DNA of 64,000 nucleotides from DATKYQ01 sp964640665 (GTDB lineage Bacteria; Myxococcota; B64-G9), in assembly GCA_964640665.1 (NCBI GenBank), contig CAZXHT010000017.1, forward strand, positions 1 through 64,000, in the 5' to 3' direction. Below, in pieces: positions 50,690 to 59,473 of this stretch. A program made the translations under genes and the position numbers. The notes beneath the pieces are model-generated. The model was not told where the DNA came from and made no database searches. It saw only the letters and a program-made list of their open reading frames with translations. Numbering within the stretch: the stretch's first letter is position 1; every line of letters begins with the position of its first letter.

Positions 50690-51406
50690 ATGCGTGAATG
50701 GATATTCAAAAACAGGTTGATGGTAATCTTAGGCGCTTTCGTTGTGGCCCTGGCTGCCGCCGTGACCCAAAATCTTTGGGTCGACAGCGAATGGATCTGG
50801 ATCCGGCCATTGGCGCTTTGGCCGGATGTTCCCTGGGCACCAACGGCGGTCTTGATTGGATCCGGTCTGCTGTGCTTGTTTGCTTTCGGACTGCGCACCG
50901 CTGCCGAAGCACGTTTGCGCGAGGTGGTGTACGGGCAAGGAGAAACCGCCGGTTTCATCACCCAGGGTCCTTTCGCCTGGTTGCGCAACCCTCTCTATCT
51001 CGGAACCTGGAGTTTTTTCTCCGGGGCGGTGGCGTTATGGACGCCGGCCTTGATTTGGCTGAGCCTTTCCCTGTTGTTCTTTTTCGCCCTGGACGCCATG
51101 GTCCGTCATGAAGAAACGATCCTGACCAATCAATATGGAGACGAATTCCAGGACTATTGCCGCCGAGTCAGGCGCTGGTTACCCTGGCCCCGACGTTCAC
51201 CGACGACATCTGCTCCCGCGGCGTCTGATTATGCCTGGGCGGCCCTGGGCAACCTGGGCCTGGGTAGCCTGGGTTTGTTCCGGATCGCCATCGCACTGGA
51301 CCTGCCGGTCCGCTATGCCGGCCCCGTCAACGTTGTCTGTCTTGTCATTTGGATAGCGGTGGTGGTGTCCCGGCGCTATGATCGAACCGAGACCGAAGAA
51401 AAATAG
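50690..51406 (+). CDS. Membrane methyltransferase, ICMT/PEMT type
   Basis: The 238-residue protein has about five hydrophobic segments. It carries 'GFITQGPFAWLRNPLYLGTW' and 'MVRHEETILTNQYGDEFQDY', the GPxxxxRNPxYLG and HEExxLxxxYGxExxxY signatures of isoprenylcysteine carboxyl methyltransferase / phospholipid methyltransferase-like proteins. It probably methylates a membrane lipid or small molecule with S-adenosylmethionine. No strong ribosome binding site is seen before the ATG. The SpmA-SpmB fusion gene begins 74 bp downstream in the same direction. Confidence 0.78.
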   Translation: MREWIFKNRLMVILGAFVVALAAAVTQNLWVDSEWIWIRPLALWPDVPWAPTAVLIGSGLLCLFAFGLRTAAEARLREVVYGQGETAGFITQGPFAWLRNPLYLGTWSFFSGAVALWTPALIWLSLSLLFFFALDAMVRHEETILTNQYGDEFQDYCRRVRRWLPWPRRSPTTSAPAASDYAWAALGNLGLGSLGLFRIAIALDLPVRYAGPVNVVCLVIWIAVVVSRRYDRTETEEK

Positions 51407-51480
51407 AATTTTTTGACAACTGGTGCCCAACGGAGACACTAGGGGATGAGACCGGTAGTAAATTGCGGGAGTGTGGCCCG

Positions 51481-52812
51481 ATGATGAACTGGATCTGGCT
51501 CGGTATCGTGATCGCCTCCATCCTGGTCGCCGGCTTCACCGGCAACATGCACCAGGTGACCATCCGCTCGTTCGACTCGGCCAGGGAAGCGGTCGAACTG
51601 GCCATCAAGTTGATCGGGATCATGGCCTTGTGGCTTGGCATCATGAAGGTCGTTTCCGACGCCGGCCTGCTGCGCATCATCGCCCGCTGGCTGCGGCGGC
51701 CGATGCGCTGGCTGTTTCCCGACGTGCCCGAGGACCACCCGGCCATGAGCGCCATGATCATGAACTTCGGCGCCAACATGCTGGGCCTGGCCAACGCGGC
51801 CACTCCGTTCGGCATCGTGGCCATGATCGAACTCAACAAGCTCAATAAACGCAAGGGCACAGCCAGCGACGCCATGTGCCTGTTTCTGGCCATCAACACT
51901 TCGAGCCTGGCGCTTCTGCCCACCGGCGTGATGGGATTCCGGGCCGCGGCCGGCTCTCTGGATCCGGCCTCCATCTGGCTTCCGACACTGTTCACCACGA
52001 CTTGTTCGACTCTGGTCGGCATCCTTGCCGCCAAGTTGTTCATGCGCCTTCGACGTTTCAGGATCGAGAACTACCCCGAAGTGGAAGAGGCTGAGACAGA
52101 CTTGCCAGCAAAGGTCGACCCTGCCGGCGTCGTAAAACAGGCCTTCGAGAAAATCGAACGGGCCGGCTGGAAGACCCGAACCTTCGTCTGGCTGTGCGTG
52201 GCGGCGTTTCTTGCAGCCGCGGTCTCGAACTATTGGCAGTGGTGGGGAAGCCCGGAAGCGGCCGGGGTCGGCAGCCGGCCGGTCTTCATGATCAAGGACT
52301 TCTTTTCCAACTGGGCCGTCCCGGCTTTAATGGGCGGGCTGCTGCTCTTCGGTCTGTCGCGCAAGGTGCGCGTCTACGAGTCGCTGGTCGAGGGAGCCAA
52401 GGAAGGCTTCCGGGTGGCGGTGCGCATCATCCCCTACCTGGTGGCCATCATCGTCGCCGTGGCCATGTTCAAGGCCTCGGGCGCGATGGAATTGCTGCAG
52501 GCCTCGCTGGGGAAAGTGACCGGCGCCCTGGGCATGCCCACCGAGGCGCTGCCCATGGCAGTCATCCGCCCGCTGTCCGGAAGCGGCGCCTTCGCCTACA
52601 TGGGCTCGATTTTCACCGAGTACGGACCGGACTCGTTCATCGGGCAGATGGTCTCGGTGATGCAAGGCAGCACCGAGACCACGCTATACGTTTTAGCCGT
52701 CTACTTCGGCGCGGTCGGTGTCAGCCGCGTCAGGCACGCGCTTTTGGCCGGGTTGACGGCTGACATGGCCGGCATCATCGCCGCGGTCGGCTTTAGTAAC
52801 CTGTTTTTCTAG
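51481..52812 (+). CDS. SpmA-SpmB fusion, nucleoside-recognition (Gate) membrane protein
   Basis: The 443-residue polytopic protein joins two halves. The first resembles SpmA ('ELAIKLIGIMALWLGIMKVV', 'FGANMLGLANAATPFG', 'FLAINTSSLALLPTGVMGFR') and the second resembles SpmB ('RIIPYLVAIIVAVAMFKASG', 'RPLSGSGAFAYMGSIFTEYG', 'STETTLYVLAVYFGAVGV'). In Bacillus these are separate spore-maturation proteins; fused forms occur in many Gram-negative bacteria with no link to sporulation. It is probably a transporter or gate in the inner membrane. ATG at 51481 follows GGGAG; the upstream TTG at 51463 is less likely. Confidence 0.85.
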   Translation: MMNWIWLGIVIASILVAGFTGNMHQVTIRSFDSAREAVELAIKLIGIMALWLGIMKVVSDAGLLRIIARWLRRPMRWLFPDVPEDHPAMSAMIMNFGANMLGLANAATPFGIVAMIELNKLNKRKGTASDAMCLFLAINTSSLALLPTGVMGFRAAAGSLDPASIWLPTLFTTTCSTLVGILAAKLFMRLRRFRIENYPEVEEAETDLPAKVDPAGVVKQAFEKIERAGWKTRTFVWLCVAAFLAAAVSNYWQWWGSPEAAGVGSRPVFMIKDFFSNWAVPALMGGLLLFGLSRKVRVYESLVEGAKEGFRVAVRIIPYLVAIIVAVAMFKASGAMELLQASLGKVTGALGMPTEALPMAVIRPLSGSGAFAYMGSIFTEYGPDSFIGQMVSVMQGSTETTLYVLAVYFGAVGVSRVRHALLAGLTADMAGIIAAVGFSNLFF

Positions 52813-52964
52813 GTGCCGGGATTGTTACAGGCGTGGTGTCCAAATATTCGGACGACCCTTGATTCATGCCTAATCGCCCTTCTGGTGTTATATACGGAAA
52901 AGCAATTTGTTTGAAAACGATCGATAACACTGGCCATCAGAAGCGAAGACATGCGTGCTATGAC

Positions 52965-53262
52965 AAATCAACGCGCACCACGACTGTGGATTTTGCTCAA
53001 ATCAAGTAGCGAGGATGTTACGAAAAGCTTTTGTGAAAAGTGGATCTCGATCGCAGATGAGAAAGCGATAGTGCCGCAGGAAGCCATCGAAAACATCCGT
53101 GAGATTTCGTGTGATCTGCTCCATCCACACCCCTTGCGGTTCGTACTTGATCCCAGCCACCTCGACCTGCCTTGTGGCAAACTTGATGACGAAGAATACG
53201 TGGTAGCGCACCAAAATCGACTGGGACAAGGTCGAGGAAGTCGCCCTGGCCTTGGTGTGCAT
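52965..53262 (-). pseudogene. Fragment of an integrase-core (rve) transposase
   Basis: On the minus strand one frame reads 'VFFVIKFATRQVEVAGIKYE', then 'WMEQITRNLTDVFDGFLRHY' and 'FLICDRDPLFTKAFRNIL'. This matches the centre of a DDE integrase-core transposase (VLFVIDLATRRVEIAG...LLxDRDxxF), with the second catalytic Asp in 'CDRD'. The N-terminal binding domain and the C-terminal Glu are missing and other frames intrude on both sides, so it is a dead remnant. It lies right after the RCC1 gene end. The rest of 52813-52964 has no visible feature. Confidence 0.65.
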
Positions 53263-53289
53263 GACCCTGCATGTGTCGCTGCGCTGATG

Positions 53290-55428
53290 TCAACGATACG
53301 AGCCAAGTGCTTCCACTGGCAGGGCATCATAGCGGCCCATCCCGACACCGAGCTGACCATAAGTGTTATCACCCCAACAGACCACTGTGCCGTTCGAGTG
53401 ACGCGCACAAGCATGTCGATCACCAACGCTAATCTCGGCTACCAGACCGAGATTGGGTATCTCCTTCGGCACAGTACCCAGCTTGACAGTATCTCCAAAT
53501 AGGCCAACTTTGTGCTGGCTCACCCAGCAGTGCACCTCGCCGTTGTGACGGAGACCGCAAGCAAAGCCGGTCCCGACACCGATTTCAATTGCATCTCGAA
53601 GGTCCACCGATACCACTGCTTGCCTCGTTCCTTCGGCCAGATCTCCCCAACACGAAACGTTGCTTCCCAAGTCACGGGTACATCCATCAATAACTCCAAG
53701 CGACACCTCGACGAGGTTCGAGAACGCGGGAATGGGCCTTGGGCGAAGTCTGGGTGGTCCGTCGCGAATGGGCGGGCGTCCCCAACAATGAAGCTGGCCG
53801 TTCATAAGGATGGCGCAGCTCTGGCCATTTGCCAAAGCGAGTGCTTTGGTCCCGGTTAAACCTCGAACTCGAACCGGTTCTTTGCGGTCGTCCGTCGAGC
53901 CGTCCCCTAGCTGCCCCGCCCAATTAGACCCCATGCAGGAAATATCTCCCCGGCTGTGTATAACGCAAACATGGCTATCGCTGGCTGCGATGGTTCGAGC
54001 AGCTTTTATTCCAGGTAAGAGTCGTGGGGCAGGATCGAATCGCTCAATTTTTACAGATGGTGGTTGATTGCCCCAGCACAGAACCTGTCCAGACTCTTGA
54101 ATCGCACAATGGAAACCATTCCCACCAGCCAGACTCCTCACTCGCGCCACCCCCGGTACCTTTACAGGGATGTTTCGGGTTTCGCCAAATGGGGCTATCT
54201 GTTTACCATCGTTATGTCCCCAACAAACCACAGATGCGTCTCGCCTTCTGGCGCAAGTATGGAGGTAGCCCGCGGAGATCTCGGTAGCGTCGGTGAGCTT
54301 GACGACAGGCCGAAGCCCAACAGAAGCGTGCACACCTCCCTGACGGAAGAGGTTCAGCCCAAAACAAAGAACACGTTTGTTATGCAACATCGCACAGGTA
54401 TGACTCCCTCCGCCAGCCACAGCTACGACGTGCTTGGGAAGAGCTGCCCAGACTGGCACATTGCGCGTCGTCAGCGAACCATCACCGAGCTGACCAGATT
54501 CATTGTCGCCCCAGCACGCCAATTTTCCATCGGAGATGGCGCATGTGTGGTTATGGCCCGCAGATACCGCAGTCACTTTGGTGATGCTAGTCACCGTTTT
54601 CGGCACCGACGAGTTTTCAAAACCACCGCTGCCAAGCTGCCCCTGTTGGTTGCCACCCCAACAGATGGCGCGACCGCTCTGATTGACGACGCAAGTGTGG
54701 ACCAACCCGGCGCTAATGGCGATGACGTCGCTCAAACCTGCCACTTCCCCCTCTCCATTGGGTGATATTGTTCCGATTCCGAGTTGGCCATAACGATTAT
54801 CTCCCCAACATCGCACGGTCCCCTTTTGGAGTAAGGCGCAAGCATGATGTGGGCCAAGAGCAAGAGCCACGGCGTTGGAAATCGCTGCTATCGTGCGCGG
54901 ACGTGCGTTGGTCTCTGGTTGTTTGTCAAGAAATGGAGACCCCCAACACGCTACTTTTCCGCCTTGATGAATGGCGCAGGTGCTGGAGCGGCTAGCGGCC
55001 AACGTCCGAGCTCCATCAATCCCTTCCACTACAACAGGCCCAAAGCGTCCGGTCTCCTTCCGTCCTGCCTGGCCAGTGTTATTTAGCCCCCAGCAAGATA
55101 CACGTCCGTCATTGTGGCGTGCGCATACGTGGTTTTCGCCAGCAGCGAGCTCCACCACATCCTTGATCCCATCGATTCGAACTGGCGGACTGCCGTCCAT
55201 CGTCTTTAGGTTGGCGACATCCAATCCCCAACACCAGACTTCATTACGTTCACGGATAGCACAGGTGAAGTGAAAACCAGTTACTAAAGATCCAGCTACG
55301 CTAGGCTGCTCTAGGGATAACCTATGTTTCTTGGAGCATTGGGGACAGCCAAACAGGGTCAGCACAACAATGATTCCCCAGCCGAGTCTCCAGTTCAATC
55401 GTATATGTTTGGCCCAATACAGCAACAA
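53290..55428 (-). CDS. RCC1-repeat lipoprotein
   Basis: The 712-residue product has a lipoprotein signal ('IVVLTLFGC'). About a dozen RCC1-type repeats follow, each with a Cys pair: 'HVCARHNDGRVSCWGLN', 'HACALLQKGTVRCWGDN', 'HACARHSNGTVVCWGDN'. They should fold as one or two seven-bladed propellers held by disulfides between the Cys of each blade. Such secreted RCC1 proteins are frequent in Myxococcota, with unknown roles. The GC content looks lower than that of neighbouring genes. The start is TTG at 55428 with GGAG upstream. It is flanked by a transposase remnant and degraded DNA, so it may have been acquired. Confidence 0.75.
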   Translation of the reverse strand: MLLYWAKHIRLNWRLGWGIIVVLTLFGCPQCSKKHRLSLEQPSVAGSLVTGFHFTCAIRERNEVWCWGLDVANLKTMDGSPPVRIDGIKDVVELAAGENHVCARHNDGRVSCWGLNNTGQAGRKETGRFGPVVVEGIDGARTLAASRSSTCAIHQGGKVACWGSPFLDKQPETNARPRTIAAISNAVALALGPHHACALLQKGTVRCWGDNRYGQLGIGTISPNGEGEVAGLSDVIAISAGLVHTCVVNQSGRAICWGGNQQGQLGSGGFENSSVPKTVTSITKVTAVSAGHNHTCAISDGKLACWGDNESGQLGDGSLTTRNVPVWAALPKHVVAVAGGGSHTCAMLHNKRVLCFGLNLFRQGGVHASVGLRPVVKLTDATEISAGYLHTCARRRDASVVCWGHNDGKQIAPFGETRNIPVKVPGVARVRSLAGGNGFHCAIQESGQVLCWGNQPPSVKIERFDPAPRLLPGIKAARTIAASDSHVCVIHSRGDISCMGSNWAGQLGDGSTDDRKEPVRVRGLTGTKALALANGQSCAILMNGQLHCWGRPPIRDGPPRLRPRPIPAFSNLVEVSLGVIDGCTRDLGSNVSCWGDLAEGTRQAVVSVDLRDAIEIGVGTGFACGLRHNGEVHCWVSQHKVGLFGDTVKLGTVPKEIPNLGLVAEISVGDRHACARHSNGTVVCWGDNTYGQLGVGMGRYDALPVEALGSYR

Positions 55429-55711
55429 TGCTCCTATTCAGCGATAAGACACAAACATGCGCTTGAAGTTCCATTGTTTTGTTTGGTTTTTTGGTATTGG
55501 CACGATCAGCCGCAACATGCATGTCGCTGGGCCTCGGCCAGTCCACCCTGTACCACACCTTGCAGTTCTTCCGCCTGTACCCGAACGGCTTGCCGCGCTC
55601 GCGGCTCAGGCGGGCCATTCGCTCGGGCTCCTATCGCGGCCGGCCGGGTTGAGCCCAGCTGGCGTCGTTTTGCAGTTGGAACCTTTTTGGGTTCCGGCGC
55701 GCCGGCGAATG

Positions 55712-55905
55712 TCAGCTTCCGCCGGCCATCTCTCCGGTGATGGAGTCTGCACTGTAGTTTGGCTTGACGGTGGCCATGCCCTTGACCCGGCAGTCCGGCT
55801 CGATCAACTTCTCGGCCACGGCGAACAAGATGGAAATCCCTTCGGGCGTGGTGTACGTAGCCCCAAGACAGGCAAAAATGATATGATTTCCGTCTAGGCA
55901 CTTGA
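55712..55905 (-). other. Unidentified coding remnant
   Basis: One minus frame reads 'NHIIFACLGATYTTPEGISI', 'LFAVAEKLIEPDCRVKGMAT' and 'VKPNYSADSITGEMAGGS' before a TGA at 55712. It has protein-like composition but no start codon or ribosome binding site, so it looks like the end of a lost gene that I cannot name. The adjoining DNA (55429-55711 and 55906-56012) has short frames on both strands but nothing I can support. Confidence 0.3.
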
Positions 55906-56012
55906 GACGCCGTGATCTTTACACTTGAGTCAGGTTTCATCGAAGCCACCAGACGCCCGCGAATCGGCCTTGTCCCGCGATTTTTGCGGGGCTAGTGGTT
56001 TATGGAGGTGGT

Positions 56013-56227
56013 GTGCGCATCGCCCGATCGATATTTTCCGTGTTGTTCTTGGTTGCATTACCTGTCCGCGGCGGGGAACAGTGCCCGACCGCTGAGTTCG
56101 CCCTGGCCATCGAGCAGGGGGACGTCAAGTCCACATCCGCTCTCCTTCCGACCTGGCGCTGAAGAAGGGCCGCGAGGATCTGGCGAAGCTGATCCGGGGG
56201 CATGCAGGGAGCGGTAACACCGAGTGA
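56013..56227 (+). pseudogene. Frameshifted short ankyrin-like secreted protein gene
   Basis: A GTG at 56013, four bases after GGAGG, opens 'SIFSVLFLVALPVRGGEQCP' (signal peptide) and 'TAEFALAIEQGDVKS'. It then stops at 56160-56162. In a neighbouring frame the DNA continues 'DLALKKGREDLAKLIRGHAG' to a TGA at 56225-56227. 'AxxxGDV' followed by 'LALKKGREDLAKLI' fits one ankyrin repeat, so a frameshift or small deletion near 56130-56155 has broken a small ankyrin protein gene. Confidence 0.4.
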
Positions 56228-56318
56228 CAACAGGGACTTTGGAAACCTTCGTCCCCAACCGGCGCTCTCCAGATACAACGACATTTTCATGTAGCTACGT
56301 TACCCGCCGAGATGACTC

Positions 56319-56358
56319 TTGACAAAAGCCTCTGTAATAGTTATCATGACAACATGAT
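56319..56358 (+). promoter_or_regulatory. Promoter and operator of the VapBC-type module
   Basis: TTGACA (56319-56324), a 17-bp spacer and TATCAT (56342-56347) make a near-consensus sigma-70 promoter. A perfect inverted repeat, ATCATG (56343-56348) / CATGAT (56353-56358), overlaps the -10 box. It is well placed as the operator bound by the antitoxin encoded at 56385, giving autorepression. Confidence 0.65.
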
Positions 56359-56384
56359 GTAATGATTAATCACGGAGATCGATC

Positions 56385-56633
56385 ATGATCAGAACGCAGG
56401 TCCAACTCGAGCACGAACAATACGAGATGTTGCGCAAGCTTGCCCATCGACACAAGATCTCCATCTCGGAGACGGTTCGGAGGCTGATAAAAAAGGGCAT
56501 GCGCATGGGCGTAGAGGAAGACCAACTGCCCGACGCGGGTAAATTGCTGAAGTTGTCGGGAATAGCGTCGAGTGGTCACGACGACATCGGCCGGCGCCAT
56601 GACGACTACCTGGATGAAGATTTCGGGCAATGA
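56385..56633 (+). CDS. Ribbon-helix-helix antitoxin (VapB-like)
   Basis: The 82-residue protein opens 'MIRTQVQLEHEQYEMLRKLA' and continues 'ISISETVRRLIKKGMRMG', the strand-helix-helix layout of RHH (CopG/MetJ) DNA-binding proteins. The acidic C-terminus ('HDDIGRRHDDYLDEDFG') should wrap the toxin. Its stop overlaps the PIN gene start (ATGA). It probably represses the operon through the inverted repeat at 56343-56358. Confidence 0.82.
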   Translation: MIRTQVQLEHEQYEMLRKLAHRHKISISETVRRLIKKGMRMGVEEDQLPDAGKLLKLSGIASSGHDDIGRRHDDYLDEDFGQ

Positions 56634-57031
56634 AGGCCGTCTTCGTTGATACCTCGGCGCTGCTTCCCTTGATGGATCGCGATGCGTCGGAGCATGACGA
56701 GGTCGTCGAAGCCGTTCGCGATCTGGCGGGTGAAAATACCCCCTTGTTCACCACCTCTTACACCCTGGTCGAAGCCGGCGCACTGGTTCGAAATCGCCTC
56801 GGGATCGAAGCCTTCCGGGCGCTCGGCTCGGTCGTTTTGGAAGCCGTGGAAATCGTCTGGGTGGACGAGGCGCTGCACCGAAAGGCGTGGCGCAAAGTCG
56901 CCTCCGCGGGTTCCAAGGGGCCCAGCCTGGTCGATTGGGTGAGTTTCATCACCATGAGAAATATGGGCATCGAACATGCCTTGACCCTCGACAGGCACTT
57001 TGTCGAGCAGGGGTTTTCGAAAATACCGTGA
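56630..57031 (+). CDS. PIN-domain toxin (VapC-like)
   Basis: This 133-residue protein has the PIN-domain acidic cluster: Asp in 'VFVDTSALLPLMDRD', Glu in 'TSYTLVEAGALV', Asp in 'PSLVDWVSF' and a final Asp in 'LTLDRHFVEQGF'. These four carboxylates bind magnesium for RNA cleavage in VapC endonucleases. It is coupled to the RHH gene by a 4-bp overlap. The module is complete and looks functional. Confidence 0.85.
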   Translation: MKAVFVDTSALLPLMDRDASEHDEVVEAVRDLAGENTPLFTTSYTLVEAGALVRNRLGIEAFRALGSVVLEAVEIVWVDEALHRKAWRKVASAGSKGPSLVDWVSFITMRNMGIEHALTLDRHFVEQGFSKIP

Positions 57032-57076
57032 TTCAGATACCTTTTTCCGGCAAATTTTGCTAGGCTAGCGGCTGAC

Positions 57077-59347
57077 ATGAAAACGATCGGAACAATTGCG
57101 TCTATTGCTCTATCGCTGCTGCTTGCAGCCTGCGGCGGGGAGTCTAGGCCGGTCGACCAGACTCCGCCCGTTGAGTTGGTCAATACCTTCATTGGATCCG
57201 GGGGGACATATTGGAACTTCGGCAGCGTTTTCCCCGGCGCCAACCGGCCTTTCGGGATGGCCAAGCCGGGTCCGGACACCTGTCCGAGCTTCGACCCCTG
57301 CTTCGAGTTTCACCACTTCGGCGGTTACCACTACGACGACGATCTGATCCACGGCTTCAGCCAGGTGCATATTTCCGGCACCGGCGGGGTCGACTACGGC
57401 GCGCTGCTTTTCATGCCCACGCGGGGCTTCGACGATCAGAAAACCGGCGACTCGAAATACCTGTCTGCGTTTCAGAAAGAGAGCGAACAGGCATCACCGG
57501 GTTACTACTCGGTTGTGCTCGATGATCACGATATCGAGGTCGAGTTGACGGCCAGTGATCACTGTGCCTTCCATCGCTACGTATTCCAACCAGGCGCTGC
57601 CGACGGGTACGTGATCGTCAACTTGTCCCACGCGCTTGTCACCTGCAGCGTCTCCGACGCCCATCTGAATATCGACGCCGCGGCCCGTGAAATCTCCGGC
57701 AGCCTGCTTTACGACGGCAGACTGACCGGCCGCTCGGGCGGCCTTCGACTTTTCTTCTCTGCGGTTTTCAACCAGCCGCTTTCGCACTGGACCGTCTGGC
57801 GCGACGGCGAGTTGCTTACGGACCAGATCAGTGCCGAGGGCACAGACCTGGGTGTGGCTGTGGCCGTGGACACGGCCGAGCCGGTCGAGGCGCAGATCGG
57901 GCTTTCCTACGTGGACGTGGAAGGCGCCAGGAAAAATCGCCGGGCCGAACTCGATGGCAAGGACTTCGACAGCGTGCGTGCCGAGGCTCGTAAGGCCTGG
58001 GAGGACAAGCTTGCCCTGGTCTCGATCGAGGGCGGCACACACGACGAGCGTATCAAGTTCTACTCGGCCCTCTACCACGCCATGCTGCATCCCACTCTTT
58101 TCAGCGACACGGACGGCCGCTACACCGGTTTGGACAAGCAGGTGCATACGGCAGGCGGCTTTCTGTACTACACCGACTTCTCCATGTGGGACACCTACCG
58201 CAACCTGCATTCGCTGTTCGACCTGATCATCCCGGATCGCCAGCGGGACATGCTGGTCTCGCTGGTCAAGATGTCCGAGGAGGGAGGTTCGCTGCCCAAG
58301 TGGCCGGCCGGCACCAGCTACACCGGCTGCATGATCGGCACCCCTGCCGACGTGATCATCTCGGAGAGCTACCAGAAGGGCATCACCGATTTCGACGTGC
58401 ATAGCGCCTATGCCGCAATGGTTGAACACGCCAGCGGGCCGGTTCAGAACGCCGGCCGCGGCGGGATCGAATACTACCTGACTCTCGGCTACGTGCCGGC
58501 CGACAAGATCGGCGGTTCGGTTTCGCACACCCAGGAGTTCTGCATAGCCGACGCGGCCATCGGCGCCCTGGCCGAGTTGTTGGGCAAGACCCAGGACGCG
58601 GCCGACTTCGGGGCCCGCTCGAAGAACTACAAGAACCACTGGGATCCCAACACCCAGTTCATGCGCGGCAAGAACGAAGACGGATCTTGGGTCGAGTCCG
58701 ACGAGGATTTCGAGCCTCTGGATTGGGGCGCCGAGTATTTCACCGAGGGAGACGCCTGGCAGTACCTGTGGCTGGCCCCCCACGATCCCCAGGGCCTGGT
58801 AGAGTTGTTCGGCTCCGCCGACGCCATGGGCGACAAGCTGGAGGAGTTTTTCTCAACGCCCGAACCGGATACCGGTGGGATACCCCCCGAATACGTTCCC
58901 CCGCGCTACTACTGGCAAGGCAACGAGCCCGACATCCACGCAGCCTACCTGTTCAACGAGGTCGGCCGGCCCGATCGCACCCAGCACTGGGTGCGCCACA
59001 TTCTGGAAACCCGCTACCACGCCCAGGCAGCCGGCATTCCCGGTAACGACGACCTGGGCACAATGTCAAGCTGGTACGTTTTCTCGTCCTCGGGCTTCTA
59101 CCCCATAGCCGGCCAGACCCTCTACTATATAGGCAGTCCGCTTTTTACAAAGACAACCTACCAGCTGGGCAATGGCGCGACCCTGGTGGTCAAGGCCCGG
59201 GGCGCCGATGCAAAGAACAAGTACATCCAGTCAGCCAGGCTGAACGGCAAGTCCCTGGATGTCCCCTGGTTCTACCACCAGGACATAAAAGACGGCGCCG
59301 TTCTGGAATTGAAGATGGGCCCGCAACCCTCCGACTGGGGTAAGTGA
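57077..59347 (+). CDS. GH92-family alpha-mannosidase lipoprotein
   Basis: The 756-residue product has a lipoprotein signal ending 'LSLLLAAC'. It then shows the GH92 pattern: 'VNTFIGSGGTYWNFGSVFPG', 'HFGGYHYDDDLIHGFSQVHI', 'WDTYRNLHSLFDLIIPD' and 'GIPGNDDLGTMSSWYVFSSS' near the catalytic acid region. GH92 enzymes are calcium-dependent exo-alpha-mannosidases, often acting on alpha-1,2-linked mannose of glycoproteins. The enzyme is probably on the cell surface and would release mannose. It is a single-gene unit with a likely terminator downstream. Confidence 0.88.
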   Translation: MKTIGTIASIALSLLLAACGGESRPVDQTPPVELVNTFIGSGGTYWNFGSVFPGANRPFGMAKPGPDTCPSFDPCFEFHHFGGYHYDDDLIHGFSQVHISGTGGVDYGALLFMPTRGFDDQKTGDSKYLSAFQKESEQASPGYYSVVLDDHDIEVELTASDHCAFHRYVFQPGAADGYVIVNLSHALVTCSVSDAHLNIDAAAREISGSLLYDGRLTGRSGGLRLFFSAVFNQPLSHWTVWRDGELLTDQISAEGTDLGVAVAVDTAEPVEAQIGLSYVDVEGARKNRRAELDGKDFDSVRAEARKAWEDKLALVSIEGGTHDERIKFYSALYHAMLHPTLFSDTDGRYTGLDKQVHTAGGFLYYTDFSMWDTYRNLHSLFDLIIPDRQRDMLVSLVKMSEEGGSLPKWPAGTSYTGCMIGTPADVIISESYQKGITDFDVHSAYAAMVEHASGPVQNAGRGGIEYYLTLGYVPADKIGGSVSHTQEFCIADAAIGALAELLGKTQDAADFGARSKNYKNHWDPNTQFMRGKNEDGSWVESDEDFEPLDWGAEYFTEGDAWQYLWLAPHDPQGLVELFGSADAMGDKLEEFFSTPEPDTGGIPPEYVPPRYYWQGNEPDIHAAYLFNEVGRPDRTQHWVRHILETRYHAQAAGIPGNDDLGTMSSWYVFSSSGFYPIAGQTLYYIGSPLFTKTTYQLGNGATLVVKARGADAKNKYIQSARLNGKSLDVPWFYHQDIKDGAVLELKMGPQPSDWGK

Positions 59348-59393
59348 GCTGTCGGCCCGGGATTTGACCATAGCTGTTTCGGTTGCTAGTATC

Positions 59394-59428
59394 CGGCCTG
59401 CTTGTGTTGAATAGGCGCCGTTTTTTTT
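59394..59428 (+). terminator. Probable intrinsic terminator after the GH92 gene
   Basis: CGGCCT (59394-59399) can pair with AGGCGCCG (59413-59420) with one bulged base, and eight T follow directly (59421-59428). A second small hairpin, CGTCTTT/AAAGACG, comes after the T-run and is not needed. Confidence 0.5.
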
Positions 59429-59473
59429 ACGTCTTTCAAAAAGACGGATTGTGGCGCGGGAGAGGGATTGGAC

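Noticed and set aside
55322..55618. 98-codon minus-strand frame upstream of the RCC1 gene
   Set aside because: It starts with a plausible basic stretch but then changes to unrelated composition and overlaps the RCC1 start; I cannot support it as a gene.
57494..58783. 429-codon minus-strand frame inside the GH92 gene
   Set aside because: Antisense shadow; the plus-strand GH92 motifs are unmistakable.
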